From assembly GCF_015558675.1 (NCBI RefSeq), contig NZ_JADMOL010000002.1, positions 223,975-287,974 of the forward strand: 64,000 nt of DNA, given 5' to 3'. Below are positions 49,621-58,190 of the stretch, piece after piece (positions within the stretch are counted from its first letter, which is position 1; each line of letters opens with the position of its first letter). Position numbers and translations under genes: made by a program. This DNA is from Paenibacillus sp. 1001270B_150601_E10 (GTDB lineage Bacteria > Bacillota > Bacilli > Paenibacillales > Paenibacillaceae). A model generated the notes under the pieces. That model was not told the origin of the DNA, ran no database searches, and saw only the letters and a list, made by a program, of their open reading frames with translations.

Positions 49621-50508
49621 TCATTGCAGAGGTGTCAAATGAAAGGCTTCATCCTTATGCAGCTTTCGATAGTCTCTTGGTGTACAATTGGCCCATCTCG
49701 TAAATTGGCGGCTGAAGCTCTGCACATTCTCATAGCCGATGCGATGGGCAATCTCCTCAATCGAATCCTCGGTGGTTAGCAGCAGCCGCTTTGCCTCCTG
49801 CTGCTTCAAGATCATAAAGTAATCCCGCAAGGACATGCCATACACGGACTTGAACAGACGATGGCAGTGGCGTCTGCTCATATTAAGCTGCTGAGCGATT
49901 AGCTCGGACCAATCGGCATGCAGAAGCTGTTCGTCTTGCTGACTCATAATCACCAAGGCTTCTATATGCTTTGCGATCTGATAGGCAAGATGGTCTTGTT
50001 CCGCATGAAGCTTGCCATCCATATTTGACTTCAGGTACTGCTGAATGGTGTCTAGAATCTGGTACAGCTTGAGCATGATCGTAATCTTAGAGAAGCTCTG
50101 GCTATAAAGCGCGTCGATGAGTTGATGGATGATGGGCATTAAACGCTTGTTTAGTGGGTGGCGGCTTGTGTAATGCTCTTCATTTTCAGCTGCTAGCAGC
50201 TGTAGGAAGTCGTCGTCAGGAACTTGTATATGAGTTACGAAAAAACGCGTGCGGTCTGCTTCCAATGACTCATAGCTATGAATTTGCTTCGGAGCAATGA
50301 TGAGCAAATCGCCTTGGCGCTGCTTGTACCGAGCGCTGCCAACACTTGCATGCTGGTGGCCCTCCAGAACAACATTTAGTTCAATCAGATTATGATGAAT
50401 ATGGCGATCGAAGGACCAGCCTCGTTCAACGATTCGGGTATGCGTACTGAATAAGTGAGATTCACCGTTGATCGTATCAAACCAACGCTCAGGCGGAAAA
50501 TGTTCCAC
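49621..50508 (-). CDS. AraC family regulator with cupin sensor
   Basis: A 295-residue AraC-type regulator. The N-terminal cupin-like sensor (about 20-110) has IHHNLIELNVVLEGHQHASV and DLLIIAPKQIHSYE. The C-terminal double HTH (about 195-290) has LIAQQLNMSRRHCHRLFKSV, then SIEEIAHRIGYENVQSFSRQ and NCTPRDYRK. The start is GTG 50508, with GGAGGG seven bases upstream. It is divergent from the ABC exporter gene at 50661, its most likely target. Sugars or envelope compounds are typical ligands, but none can be named. Confidence 0.88.
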   Translation of the reverse strand: MEHFPPERWFDTINGESHLFSTHTRIVERGWSFDRHIHHNLIELNVVLEGHQHASVGSARYKQRQGDLLIIAPKQIHSYESLEADRTRFFVTHIQVPDDDFLQLLAAENEEHYTSRHPLNKRLMPIIHQLIDALYSQSFSKITIMLKLYQILDTIQQYLKSNMDGKLHAEQDHLAYQIAKHIEALVIMSQQDEQLLHADWSELIAQQLNMSRRHCHRLFKSVYGMSLRDYFMILKQQEAKRLLLTTEDSIEEIAHRIGYENVQSFSRQFTRWANCTPRDYRKLHKDEAFHLTPLQ

Positions 50509-50660
50509 GGGGAAACCCTCCTATTAAATGTCCGATTTAGTTAAATTATAGCACAAGAACTGACCGATCTTGTTATGGATGTTGGGTAAGGGTAGCACTA
50601 TACTTATCCATGTTCAACATAGAGCACACATCAAGGACAACAAAAGGGGGACTCAATCGA

Positions 50661-52439
50661 ATGGCTAAAACGATGGAGTCATTGGATTTCTCAAAATGGT
50701 TTGAAGGAGAGCAGGCAGCAAGAATCAAGCCGCTTCGTCTGCTGTCACGGCTGTACAGGGAGCATATGAAGGAGATCGGCTTATCCGCATTCTTCTATGC
50801 CATCAAAGCTTCGCCAGTCTGGATTCTGCCACTAGTAACGGCAAATATCATTAATATTGTGACGTATCCGGATCAGTATGGAATGCGGGATTTTTGGATC
50901 AATCTCGTTGTTATCTTGCTTGTTATCATGCAAAATATATTGACGCATACGCTTCATGTCAGCTATATAAGCAAAGCGGTGCGTCACGTGGAAGCGGGAC
51001 TTCGCAGCACGCTTGTGCGCAAGCTGCAGAAGCTAAGCTTGGGCTTCCATGGCGATATTAGCGCTGGGAAGCTGCAATCGAAGGTGCTCCGCGACGTAGA
51101 AGCGATTGATTTCTTGTCTCGCCAGATTCTGATGAATATCATTCCGGCGATCATCAACTTAATTATCATTATCGGACTAACACTATACCACAGCTGGATT
51201 GTGGCGCTGTTCTTTATTTTCCTGGCACCGATGTCGATTCTCCTCGTGCGCTTCTTCCGGACGAAGATGGCAACGAGGAACCGAGATGTCCGCAAAAATA
51301 TCGAAAACATGTCTGGACGTGTATCGGAGACGATGGAGATGATTCCCGTCACACGTGCACATGGCCTTGAAGATGAAGAGATTCGAAAAGTCGATCATGC
51401 GCTGCAGCACATTCGCGAGCGCGGGCATCGTCTTGATGTGCTGGAGGCTTATTTTGGATCATCAAGCTGGGTAGCCTTTCAGATTTTTCAGGTCGCATGC
51501 TTGTTCTTTACCGCATACTTGTCGTATCTCGGCTATATGAAGGTCGGCGACATCGTGATGTACCAGGGCTTTTTTGGGATGATTGTAGGCTCGGTGTCAT
51601 CCATCATTAATGTGTATCCGAATCTGGTGAAGGGCTTCGAATCCCTGCATTCCATAACGGAGGTGCTTCATTCAGAGAAGACGGAGGAGTATCAAGGGAA
51701 GCTGAAGCCAGAGCAGCTTAAGGGCGAATACCGCTTTGAGCATGTTGGCTTCCGGTACCCTGACTCCGACCGGCATGTGCTGGAGGATTTCAATTTGTCG
51801 GTAAAGGCCGGAGAGAAGATTGCATTTGTAGGGGAATCCGGCTCCGGGAAGTCGACGATCCTGAATTTGATCATCGGATTCTATAAGCCTCAGACGGGAC
51901 GTGTATTCATTGACGGTCTCCCCATGGAGGATTGGAGCATGAAGCGATATCGCCAATCCCTTGCGATTGTGCTCCAAAATAATATTCTGTTCTCAGGCAC
52001 GATTCGGGAGAACATTACCTACGGCCTGCCTCATATTACAGAGGAGCGCCTGCAGCAGGCCATATGGATGGCGAACTTGCAGGATGTCATCGATGCACTG
52101 CCGGAAGGCCTTGAGTCTACGGTGGGTGAGCATGGCGGACGATTGTCTGGAGGGCAGCGTCAGCGCATTGCCATCGCAAGAGCACTAGTACGGGACCCGA
52201 AGGTTATTATCCTGGATGAAGCAACTTCAGCATTGGACAACGCTTCCGAGAAGCATGTGCAGCAGGCGATGGAGCAGCTGATGGAGGGAAGAACGACCTT
52301 TATTGTAGCGCACCGTCTATCTACGGTTCGCAATGCGGATCGAATTGTCGTGATGAAGCGCGGACGTGTTATTGAGATGGGATCCTATGAAGAGCTTCTT
52401 GCGCAGAAGGGCGAGTTCTATAAGCTCAAGAATATGTAA
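50661..52439 (+). CDS. ABC exporter, fused permease-ATPase
   Basis: A 592-residue type I (exporter-fold) ABC protein that should act as a homodimer. The N-terminal half has six membrane helices (about 45-330) with an ABC_membrane domain, e.g. SISAGKLQSKVLRDVEAID-like coupling segment. The C-terminal ATPase has GESGSGKSTILNLI near 390, HGGRLSGGQRQRIAIARALV near 490 and KVIILDEATSALDNASEKHV. Relatives export lipids, peptides or drugs; the substrate is unknown. AAAGGGGGAC precedes ATG 50661. TATACT at 50599-50604 is a probable -10. It is divergent from the AraC gene and followed by a terminator. Confidence 0.88.
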   Translation: MAKTMESLDFSKWFEGEQAARIKPLRLLSRLYREHMKEIGLSAFFYAIKASPVWILPLVTANIINIVTYPDQYGMRDFWINLVVILLVIMQNILTHTLHVSYISKAVRHVEAGLRSTLVRKLQKLSLGFHGDISAGKLQSKVLRDVEAIDFLSRQILMNIIPAIINLIIIIGLTLYHSWIVALFFIFLAPMSILLVRFFRTKMATRNRDVRKNIENMSGRVSETMEMIPVTRAHGLEDEEIRKVDHALQHIRERGHRLDVLEAYFGSSSWVAFQIFQVACLFFTAYLSYLGYMKVGDIVMYQGFFGMIVGSVSSIINVYPNLVKGFESLHSITEVLHSEKTEEYQGKLKPEQLKGEYRFEHVGFRYPDSDRHVLEDFNLSVKAGEKIAFVGESGSGKSTILNLIIGFYKPQTGRVFIDGLPMEDWSMKRYRQSLAIVLQNNILFSGTIRENITYGLPHITEERLQQAIWMANLQDVIDALPEGLESTVGEHGGRLSGGQRQRIAIARALVRDPKVIILDEATSALDNASEKHVQQAMEQLMEGRTTFIVAHRLSTVRNADRIVVMKRGRVIEMGSYEELLAQKGEFYKLKNM

Positions 52440-52478
52440 TAAGATGGATTAGAACAGACTCAAGCATAACGAAGGAAA

Positions 52479-52527
52479 GGGCGATCGTTATCTTCATGCA
52501 TCATGAAGATTCACGGTCGCCCTTTTC
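52479..52527 (+). terminator. Rho-independent terminator, long imperfect stem
   Basis: GGGCGATCG (52479-52487) pairs with CGGTCGCCC (52514-52522), extended by ATCTTCATG with CATGAAGAT inside, then TTTT. Confidence 0.85.
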
Positions 52528-52650
52528 TCGATCGGATTAACGGCATAAGTCGCACCAAGCTCCAACGCCTTTTGGCGGCGCTCCTCCGCAACCTCAAACA
52601 CGAAGATTTGGCTTGCCCCCTATGCTTTCACGGCTTGCAAGAGAAGAAGG
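52524..52650 (-). pseudogene. Fragment of a zinc alcohol dehydrogenase gene
   Basis: On the minus strand one frame reads LLLLQAVKA-stop-GASQIFVFEVAEERRQKALE then LGATYAVNPIEKRATVN. This is the central nucleotide-binding segment of Zn-dependent medium-chain alcohol/butanediol dehydrogenases, with a stop codon where the family has Ala. Only about 40 codons survive, so the rest was deleted. It ends in the exporter terminator. No function is expected. Confidence 0.75.
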
Positions 52651-52851
52651 ATTAATATCTCAATATTGACATATTAATTCGTATCATAATTTTAAAAAAT
52701 CATATTATCCTACGGTGAAGAACCTGAAAGAACTCGAATTCCTTTCGTTCTCATAAAAAATAATGGCATGGACGTGTCGTATGCTCCATAAGATGGATAT
52801 GAACTTTGATCTTCATGTTTGTAAACGCTTACCACAATAAGGAGGGTGTTT
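52651..52851. other. AT-rich upstream region of the sugar ABC operon
   Basis: No gene. It contains a cre site at 52820-52833 and a TTGACA at 52667-52672 with no good -10 at normal spacing. The site for the substrate-binding protein, AAGGAGG, is at 52838. Confidence 0.5.
52820..52833 (+). promoter_or_regulatory. CcpA cre site
   Basis: TGTAAACGCTTACC matches the cre consensus TGWNANCGNTNWCA at all but the last base. It lies 18 bp upstream of the sugar-binding protein gene, consistent with catabolite repression. Confidence 0.65.
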
Positions 52852-54150
52852 ATGAAAAAGAGAATATCGATTCTCTGTGTCATGATGGCCATGCTCGTTA
52901 TGGTTCCATTGCTGCAGGCTTGCAGTGATTCTGGCGGTTCAGGGGGCAAGGTAGAGCTAACGATGTCGGCTTGGGGCAATCCCGCAGAGCTGAAGGTCTA
53001 CCAACGGGCGATCGATGCGTATGAGGAGAAAAATAAAAATGTGAGCGTTAAACTTATCCCGATTCCAAGTGACGGCTATGAGCAGAAGCTTATGACCGAA
53101 CTATCAGGCGGAGCAGGGGCAGACGTCTTCTATGTTGGCGATACGACGATGGCGAAGCTTGTGAAGAGTGAATCGATTCTGCCGCTGTCCGACTTTCTAA
53201 AGACCGATGCCAGCTATACGAAGGCTGAGGAATATGCAGAAGGCTTATGGGGGGCAGCGAAGCAGGGGGATGAGTTGTACGGCATCACCGTTGATTGCAA
53301 TCCCTATGTGATGTACTACAACATCAAGCTGTTTAAGGAAGTAGGACTAAAGACGCCGCAAGAGTATTTTGACGAGGGAAAATGGAACTGGGATACGTTT
53401 AAGGAAGTGACGGCGAAGTTCAAGTCCATCAACAAGTATGGATTCGTTCAGGAAAAAGGCTCGCTGCCTATGCTGAACTGGGTATGGTCCAATGGCGGCA
53501 ATATGTATGACAAGGATGGCAATTATGTCTACGATAAGGATCCTAAGGCACAGGAAGCAATCGCATATATCGCGGATCTGGTGAAAAGCGGCGGGGTAAT
53601 CTACGGCGGGTCACTGCCAAAAGGCCAGGGCATGGACGCGATGTTTATGTCACAGCAGGTCGCTATGGTAACAGCAGGACGCTGGCTTACTCCGATGTTC
53701 AGTGAGAACAAGAGCCTTGAATTCGACTACATTCCTTGGCCTTCCAATACGTCGGAAAAGACGAATCCTTCCGGCATCGCAGTTGCCTATGTGGCGGTAA
53801 ATAAAAACTCCAAGCAGCAGGAGGAAGCGAAGAAATTCTTGTCCTTCTATGTATCGAAGGAAGGACAAAAGGCACGCCTTGCGGACACGGGCAATGCCGT
53901 CCCGTCAGTTGCAGGCATCGATGAGGTGGTATTGGATAAGGGAATTCCAGCCCATGCGGATTATCTCTTAAAAGGCCGTGATACCGGTATCGCCCCAGGA
54001 TCGCCGCAAACTTATTATGCACAAGTGCCAGGCCTCTCGAATGAAGTAGAAGATCTCTACGATCTCATGCTGCTCGGAAAAGCAAGCGCGGAGGAGACGA
54101 TTGCCAATATTTCGAGCGTCGTGCAGAAGAAGACAGCGGAAGCGAAGTAA
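52852..54150 (+). CDS. Sugar ABC transporter substrate-binding lipoprotein (CUT1)
   Basis: A 432-residue extracytoplasmic solute-binding protein of family 1. The signal MKKRISILCVMMAMLVMVPL ends in LQAC with the lipidated Cys24. The mature protein has VELTMSAWGNPAELKVYQRA, LSGGAGADVFYVGDTTMAKL and GIAVAYVAVNKNSK. It captures an oligosaccharide or monosaccharide for the two permeases encoded next. The sugar cannot be told. AAGGAGG precedes ATG 52852, and a cre site lies 18 bp upstream. Confidence 0.9.
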   Translation: MKKRISILCVMMAMLVMVPLLQACSDSGGSGGKVELTMSAWGNPAELKVYQRAIDAYEEKNKNVSVKLIPIPSDGYEQKLMTELSGGAGADVFYVGDTTMAKLVKSESILPLSDFLKTDASYTKAEEYAEGLWGAAKQGDELYGITVDCNPYVMYYNIKLFKEVGLKTPQEYFDEGKWNWDTFKEVTAKFKSINKYGFVQEKGSLPMLNWVWSNGGNMYDKDGNYVYDKDPKAQEAIAYIADLVKSGGVIYGGSLPKGQGMDAMFMSQQVAMVTAGRWLTPMFSENKSLEFDYIPWPSNTSEKTNPSGIAVAYVAVNKNSKQQEEAKKFLSFYVSKEGQKARLADTGNAVPSVAGIDEVVLDKGIPAHADYLLKGRDTGIAPGSPQTYYAQVPGLSNEVEDLYDLMLLGKASAEETIANISSVVQKKTAEAK

Positions 54151-54178
54151 GGCGCTGTGATAGAGGAAGGTGAATGGA

Positions 54179-55051
54179 ATGCATGATCGCAAACGAAAGT
54201 GGTGGGGGATTCTCTTCATTATGCCCCAACTGATTGGGCTCCTTGTCTTTTCGCTCATCCCGCTTGTGCTTACCTTCGTGATCAGCATGTCGGAGTGGGA
54301 TGGCTTTGGAGCGATGGCGTTCGTTGGGTTCGCGAACTTTGCGGAACAATTCAGTGACCCTGACTTTAAGAAGGCTCTGGTCAATACGCTTTATTACTCA
54401 GTTTTGACAATTCCTCCGGGCATCGTCCTTGGTCTTCTGCTTGCCCTTGCTATCCATAACATTCGGGGGAAAATGATTTATCGGCTGATCTACTTTATGC
54501 CTGTTGTAACGAGCTCTGTGTCCATCGGGGTAATCTGGATCTGGCTCTTAAATGGCGACTTTGGAATTATCAATCAGCTGCTTGGGATGATTGGCATAAC
54601 AGGCCCCAAATGGCTGACAGACACGCATTGGGTCATTCCATCCATTGCGATGCTGAGCATCTGGTGGGGGCTGGGCTTTAACATGGTAATCTTCTTGGCT
54701 GGCTTGCAGGGAATCTCACAGACCTATTATGAAGCTGCTGAGATTGATGGGGCCAGCAGGACGCGGAAGTTCTGGCACATTACCCTGCCGCTGCTGTCTC
54801 CAACCACTTTTTTTGCCACGATCATGGCAACCATCGGCTCATTTCAGGTATTTGACCAGGCCTTTGTCATGACGAGCGGAGGACCAGCGAAGGCAAGCTA
54901 TACGCTTGTGTATCACATCTTCAACCGCGGCTTTGTGGAATCGAACATGGGGGCAAGCGCTGCTGCGGCTACCATTTTATTTCTCATGATCCTCGCGCTG
55001 ACGCTGCTTCAATTCAAATTCTCGCGGAGGTGGGTGCACTATGAGGGCTGA
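54179..55051 (+). CDS. Sugar ABC transporter permease (MalF-like)
   Basis: A 290-residue permease with six membrane segments. The EAA loop that docks on the ATPase is YYEAAEIDGASRTRKFWHIT followed by LPLL. It pairs with the following gene to form the CUT1 channel. The start is ATG 54179, with AGGAAGG eight bases upstream. It overlaps the second permease by 11 bp. No ATPase gene is in the operon, so a shared MsmX-type ATPase is expected, as in many Firmicutes. Confidence 0.9.
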   Translation: MHDRKRKWWGILFIMPQLIGLLVFSLIPLVLTFVISMSEWDGFGAMAFVGFANFAEQFSDPDFKKALVNTLYYSVLTIPPGIVLGLLLALAIHNIRGKMIYRLIYFMPVVTSSVSIGVIWIWLLNGDFGIINQLLGMIGITGPKWLTDTHWVIPSIAMLSIWWGLGFNMVIFLAGLQGISQTYYEAAEIDGASRTRKFWHITLPLLSPTTFFATIMATIGSFQVFDQAFVMTSGGPAKASYTLVYHIFNRGFVESNMGASAAAATILFLMILALTLLQFKFSRRWVHYEG

Positions 55052-55952
55052 TGCATCAGAAGGCTTTAAGCCTAAGCGTGCTCATGCCGCATTCGCAGGA
55101 GGCTCGAGCGGTTCCGCAAAAAAACGTTCCAGATGGAGCCTATCCGGGCTGCTGGTTCATCTCGTGTTGATCTTAGGCTCAGTCGTCATGGTGTTTCCCT
55201 TTTTATGGACGGTAAGCAGCTCGTTGAAGGATATCGGTCAGATCTTTATGATCCCGCCTGCTTGGATTCCAGACCCATTTGTCTGGAGCAACTATATCGA
55301 TACGCTGAAGGCCATGCCCTTTGACATTGCTTACTTCAACAGCTTCTATATTTCCATTGTGGTGGTGGCGGTGTCGCTCTTGACTTGCTCGCTCGCAGCA
55401 TATGCCTTTGCGAAGATTCGTTTTCCGGGTGCAGGCGTTCTATTTATTCTGTTTCTGTCCATGATGATGATTCCAAAACAGGTCACGATCGTTTCCTTAT
55501 ATGTGGTGATTCAGAAGCTTGGATGGGTGGATTCGCATTTATCCATCATCATGCCTGCGGCCTTCTTTAACGCCTTCGGAGTATTCCTGCTGCGGCAGTT
55601 TGTGATGGGGATTCCACGGGACCTGGAGGAAGCCGCGATCATGGACGGCGCCAATCCCTTGCGGATCTATTGGAACGTGATATTGCCGCTTGTTCGTTCA
55701 GCATTGGTTGCCTTTGGGATATTTGCATTCAAGGATATTTGGAATCAATTCTTGGATCCGCTTATTTTCCTGAGTACGCCGGAGCGATTTACGGTTCCGC
55801 TGATGCTCAATATGTTCAAGGGGTTGTATGTAGCGGATTGGGCCTTAATGATGGCGGGAACGGCGATTTCCGTCATTCCGGTGCTCGTGGTGTATGTCAT
55901 TGCGCAGCGGCATATCATTGAAGGAATTGCGTTGACTGGGATCAAAGGATGA
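55041..55952 (+). CDS. Sugar ABC transporter permease (MalG-like)
   Basis: A 303-residue permease with six membrane segments and a 30-residue polar N-terminal extension. The EAA loop is DLEEAAIMDGANPLRIYWNV followed by ILPL. The start overlaps the preceding permease gene by 11 bp, giving translational coupling. It ends the CUT1 operon; a terminator follows at 56059. Confidence 0.9.
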   Translation: MRADASEGFKPKRAHAAFAGGSSGSAKKRSRWSLSGLLVHLVLILGSVVMVFPFLWTVSSSLKDIGQIFMIPPAWIPDPFVWSNYIDTLKAMPFDIAYFNSFYISIVVVAVSLLTCSLAAYAFAKIRFPGAGVLFILFLSMMMIPKQVTIVSLYVVIQKLGWVDSHLSIIMPAAFFNAFGVFLLRQFVMGIPRDLEEAAIMDGANPLRIYWNVILPLVRSALVAFGIFAFKDIWNQFLDPLIFLSTPERFTVPLMLNMFKGLYVADWALMMAGTAISVIPVLVVYVIAQRHIIEGIALTGIKG

Positions 55953-56058
55953 GTGATGATTCAACAGCATTAAATCGATATATCAAGCCTAAATCCTAGA
56001 AGGCTCACAGTTCCGAAGGCTTAAATGGCAGTAGTTTCACACAAGTATTTGAAGCTTG

Positions 56059-56096
56059 AAGGTGTTTCTTCCATGTCGGAAGAGGCACCTTTTTTA
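56059..56096 (+). terminator. Rho-independent terminator
   Basis: AAGGTGTTTCTTCC (56059-56072) pairs with GGAAGAGGCACCTT (56078-56091), followed by TTTT. Confidence 0.83.
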
Positions 56097-56262
56097 CTAA
56101 AGAGAGGATACATACCATAGAGACGGAATCATCATTTATGGAAGTCAGAATAACCTTTGAGCATGCTGTTTGTTTGGAAGTGAAGAGATCGATAGATTTA
56201 AATACAAAATAATCCATATGGAGAGGTAATGAAGTCTATGTCCATAGGGTTACCCACAAGAT

Positions 56263-56290
56263 TATAATATTGATAATGATTATCATTATT
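56263..56290 (+). promoter_or_regulatory. asb promoter -10 and Fur box
   Basis: TGATAAT-G-ATTATCA (56271-56285) is a perfect 7-1-7 Fur operator; it continues TTATT and GATAA, giving an overlapping second site. TATAAT (56263-56268) just upstream is the -10; its -35 is poor. Fur-Fe would block the start of transcription, so the operon should be on in iron starvation. Confidence 0.9.
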
Positions 56291-56312
56291 GATAAAAAGG
56301 GGTATACCACTA

Positions 56313-58178
56313 ATGATCGACCCTATGTTCGCGGCAGAACGAGCATCCATAACGAATCTACTCAATTGTTATTTGCGAGAAACCGGAGACGGAGAGTGGA
56401 TCGGCTATCATCCAATGTTTAAGCAAATGCCGATTCTTCGCTTGCTGCTTCCTTCTTTGAATCTAGCGATACTAGCACCTGTACGATACCGCTCCGAGAC
56501 AGGCCGCCATCGGTTCGACCTGCCGATTTACATGCTGAATCCTGTCCACGAGATTAGGCCGATAAGCTTGGCTACTGTTGCTTCATTATTATTGGAGCAA
56601 TTATCCGTCGATCAGAGCTCGCCTTATCCAAGAGAGCTGCTTAGGCGCATTCTAAACAGCAACAACCGAATGGCAACCTATCTTCAAGCTCGTATGGGGG
56701 ATTTGGATTCCCTGTATGAACCGGACCTCAGCTTTTTGGATTATGAACAATCCCTCCTATATGGACATCCCTTTCATCCGACGCCGAAGAGTTGTGAAGG
56801 CGTTCAAGCTTATTTCCATCCCTGCTATTCGCCAGAGACCCGAGGACGCTTCCAGCTTCGTTACTTTGCAGCCCATCGTTCGATTGTACAGGAGCGCTCG
56901 GAATGGGGACAGCCGGCTTCCGCGCTGATTCGAACAGAGCTTTATCGCGAGCTCGCAAGCCCTGACCTTGATCATCGCTCATCCCTTCAATCCCATATGA
57001 AGGCCTATTTAGACCACCCTAGCTATGTCCTTATTCCGGTTCACCCCGTTCAGGCGGAATCGATTCTCAAAGAGCAGCACGTCATCAACTGGCAGGCAGA
57101 AGGGAAGCTGATTGACCTTGGCAGGTTGGGGCAGGAGTACTCGGCAACTTCCTCCATTCGCACGGTATGCCGTGAAGCCTCAGCTGTTATGTATAAATGC
57201 TCGCTTCAGGTCAAAATTACGAATTCGGTCCGGATTAACAAGCGTGCAGAGTTAGACGGTGCGCTAGAAGCCTGCCGCGTCTTGGATCAAATCAAAGCTC
57301 CGCTCCATCAAGTCTATCCTCATTTTCATTTTATAAGAGACGGTGCTTATATGACCTTAAGCGAATCAGCGGAGGGAGAGTCGGGGTTCGAGCTTTTGAT
57401 TCGCGAGCATCCTTTTCAAGGTGCGGACGGCAAGCGCGTGATCGTTGCGGCTGCATTTACGCAGGACGGCATCCAAGATGAGGAGCCGTTAATGGTACGA
57501 ATGATTCGAAAGAGTAGAGGTGCGAATAAAAGAGAGAAAAGAACCAGCGCTGGGGTAAGCCGAGCTTGGTTCCGTGCTTACATGAAGCTCACGCTGCATC
57601 CGATGGTGTGGCTCTATAACGAATATGGCATTGCCTTGGAAGCGCATCTGCAGAACAGCCTTATTGTGCTTGATGAGGACGGGTTTCCACAGGACTTCTA
57701 CTACCGAGACAGCCAAGGGTATTACTATGCGCGTTCCATGGTTGAGCGCCTCGAGAAACTTGTTCCCGGTACAAGCAAGAGTTCCAATGTATTTGATGAT
57801 GCAATCGTTGATGAACGGTTCGGCTACTATCTCATTGTCAATCATATGCTTGGCATGATTCAGTCTTTTGGGGCAGCGGGACTTGTAGATGAGAAGGTGC
57901 TGCTGTTCGATCTCTATGAAGCGCTCGAATCTTTGCAGCCGCTTGATCGAATCCACTCAAGCCTTATCCAGACATGGTTACATCAGCCTACAATGCGCGT
58001 AAAGGCGAATCTGTTGACCCAATGCTTGGACATCGATGAGCTTGAGAGCGAGCTCGAACAAGCGGTGTACGCGCACATGCCAAACCCGCTGTATCCTATT
58101 GGAGCTAAAGCGTGCTTGATCCGAAAGGCCAAGCACATTACGTCACACTGGCGAGAGCAGGTTGCGGCGATTGGTTGA
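56313..58178 (+). CDS. asbA: Petrobactin biosynthesis NIS synthetase AsbA
   Basis: A 621-residue IucA/IucC-type NRPS-independent siderophore synthetase. It couples spermidine to citrate with ATP in the first step of petrobactin assembly. Seen: YGHPFHPTPKSCEGV (His-x-His region), the nucleotide-binding VKITNSVRINKRAELDGALE, and HPMVWLYNEYGIALEAHLQN with the FhuF-like Cys-free C-terminus. The length fits AsbA of B. anthracis (about 600). The start is ATG 56313, with AAAAGGGG ten bases upstream. It is the first gene of the asb operon; asbB follows after 12 bp. Confidence 0.9.
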   Translation: MIDPMFAAERASITNLLNCYLRETGDGEWIGYHPMFKQMPILRLLLPSLNLAILAPVRYRSETGRHRFDLPIYMLNPVHEIRPISLATVASLLLEQLSVDQSSPYPRELLRRILNSNNRMATYLQARMGDLDSLYEPDLSFLDYEQSLLYGHPFHPTPKSCEGVQAYFHPCYSPETRGRFQLRYFAAHRSIVQERSEWGQPASALIRTELYRELASPDLDHRSSLQSHMKAYLDHPSYVLIPVHPVQAESILKEQHVINWQAEGKLIDLGRLGQEYSATSSIRTVCREASAVMYKCSLQVKITNSVRINKRAELDGALEACRVLDQIKAPLHQVYPHFHFIRDGAYMTLSESAEGESGFELLIREHPFQGADGKRVIVAAAFTQDGIQDEEPLMVRMIRKSRGANKREKRTSAGVSRAWFRAYMKLTLHPMVWLYNEYGIALEAHLQNSLIVLDEDGFPQDFYYRDSQGYYYARSMVERLEKLVPGTSKSSNVFDDAIVDERFGYYLIVNHMLGMIQSFGAAGLVDEKVLLFDLYEALESLQPLDRIHSSLIQTWLHQPTMRVKANLLTQCLDIDELESELEQAVYAHMPNPLYPIGAKACLIRKAKHITSHWREQVAAIG

Positions 58179-58190
58179 GATGATCGGTGA

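Larger units (their letters stand above)
55953..56312. other. Intergenic between sugar operon and asb operon
   Basis: It holds the terminator at 56059-56096 and the Fur-controlled asb promoter at 56263-56290. The stretch 56100-56260 shows no gene or clear motif. Confidence 0.6.
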
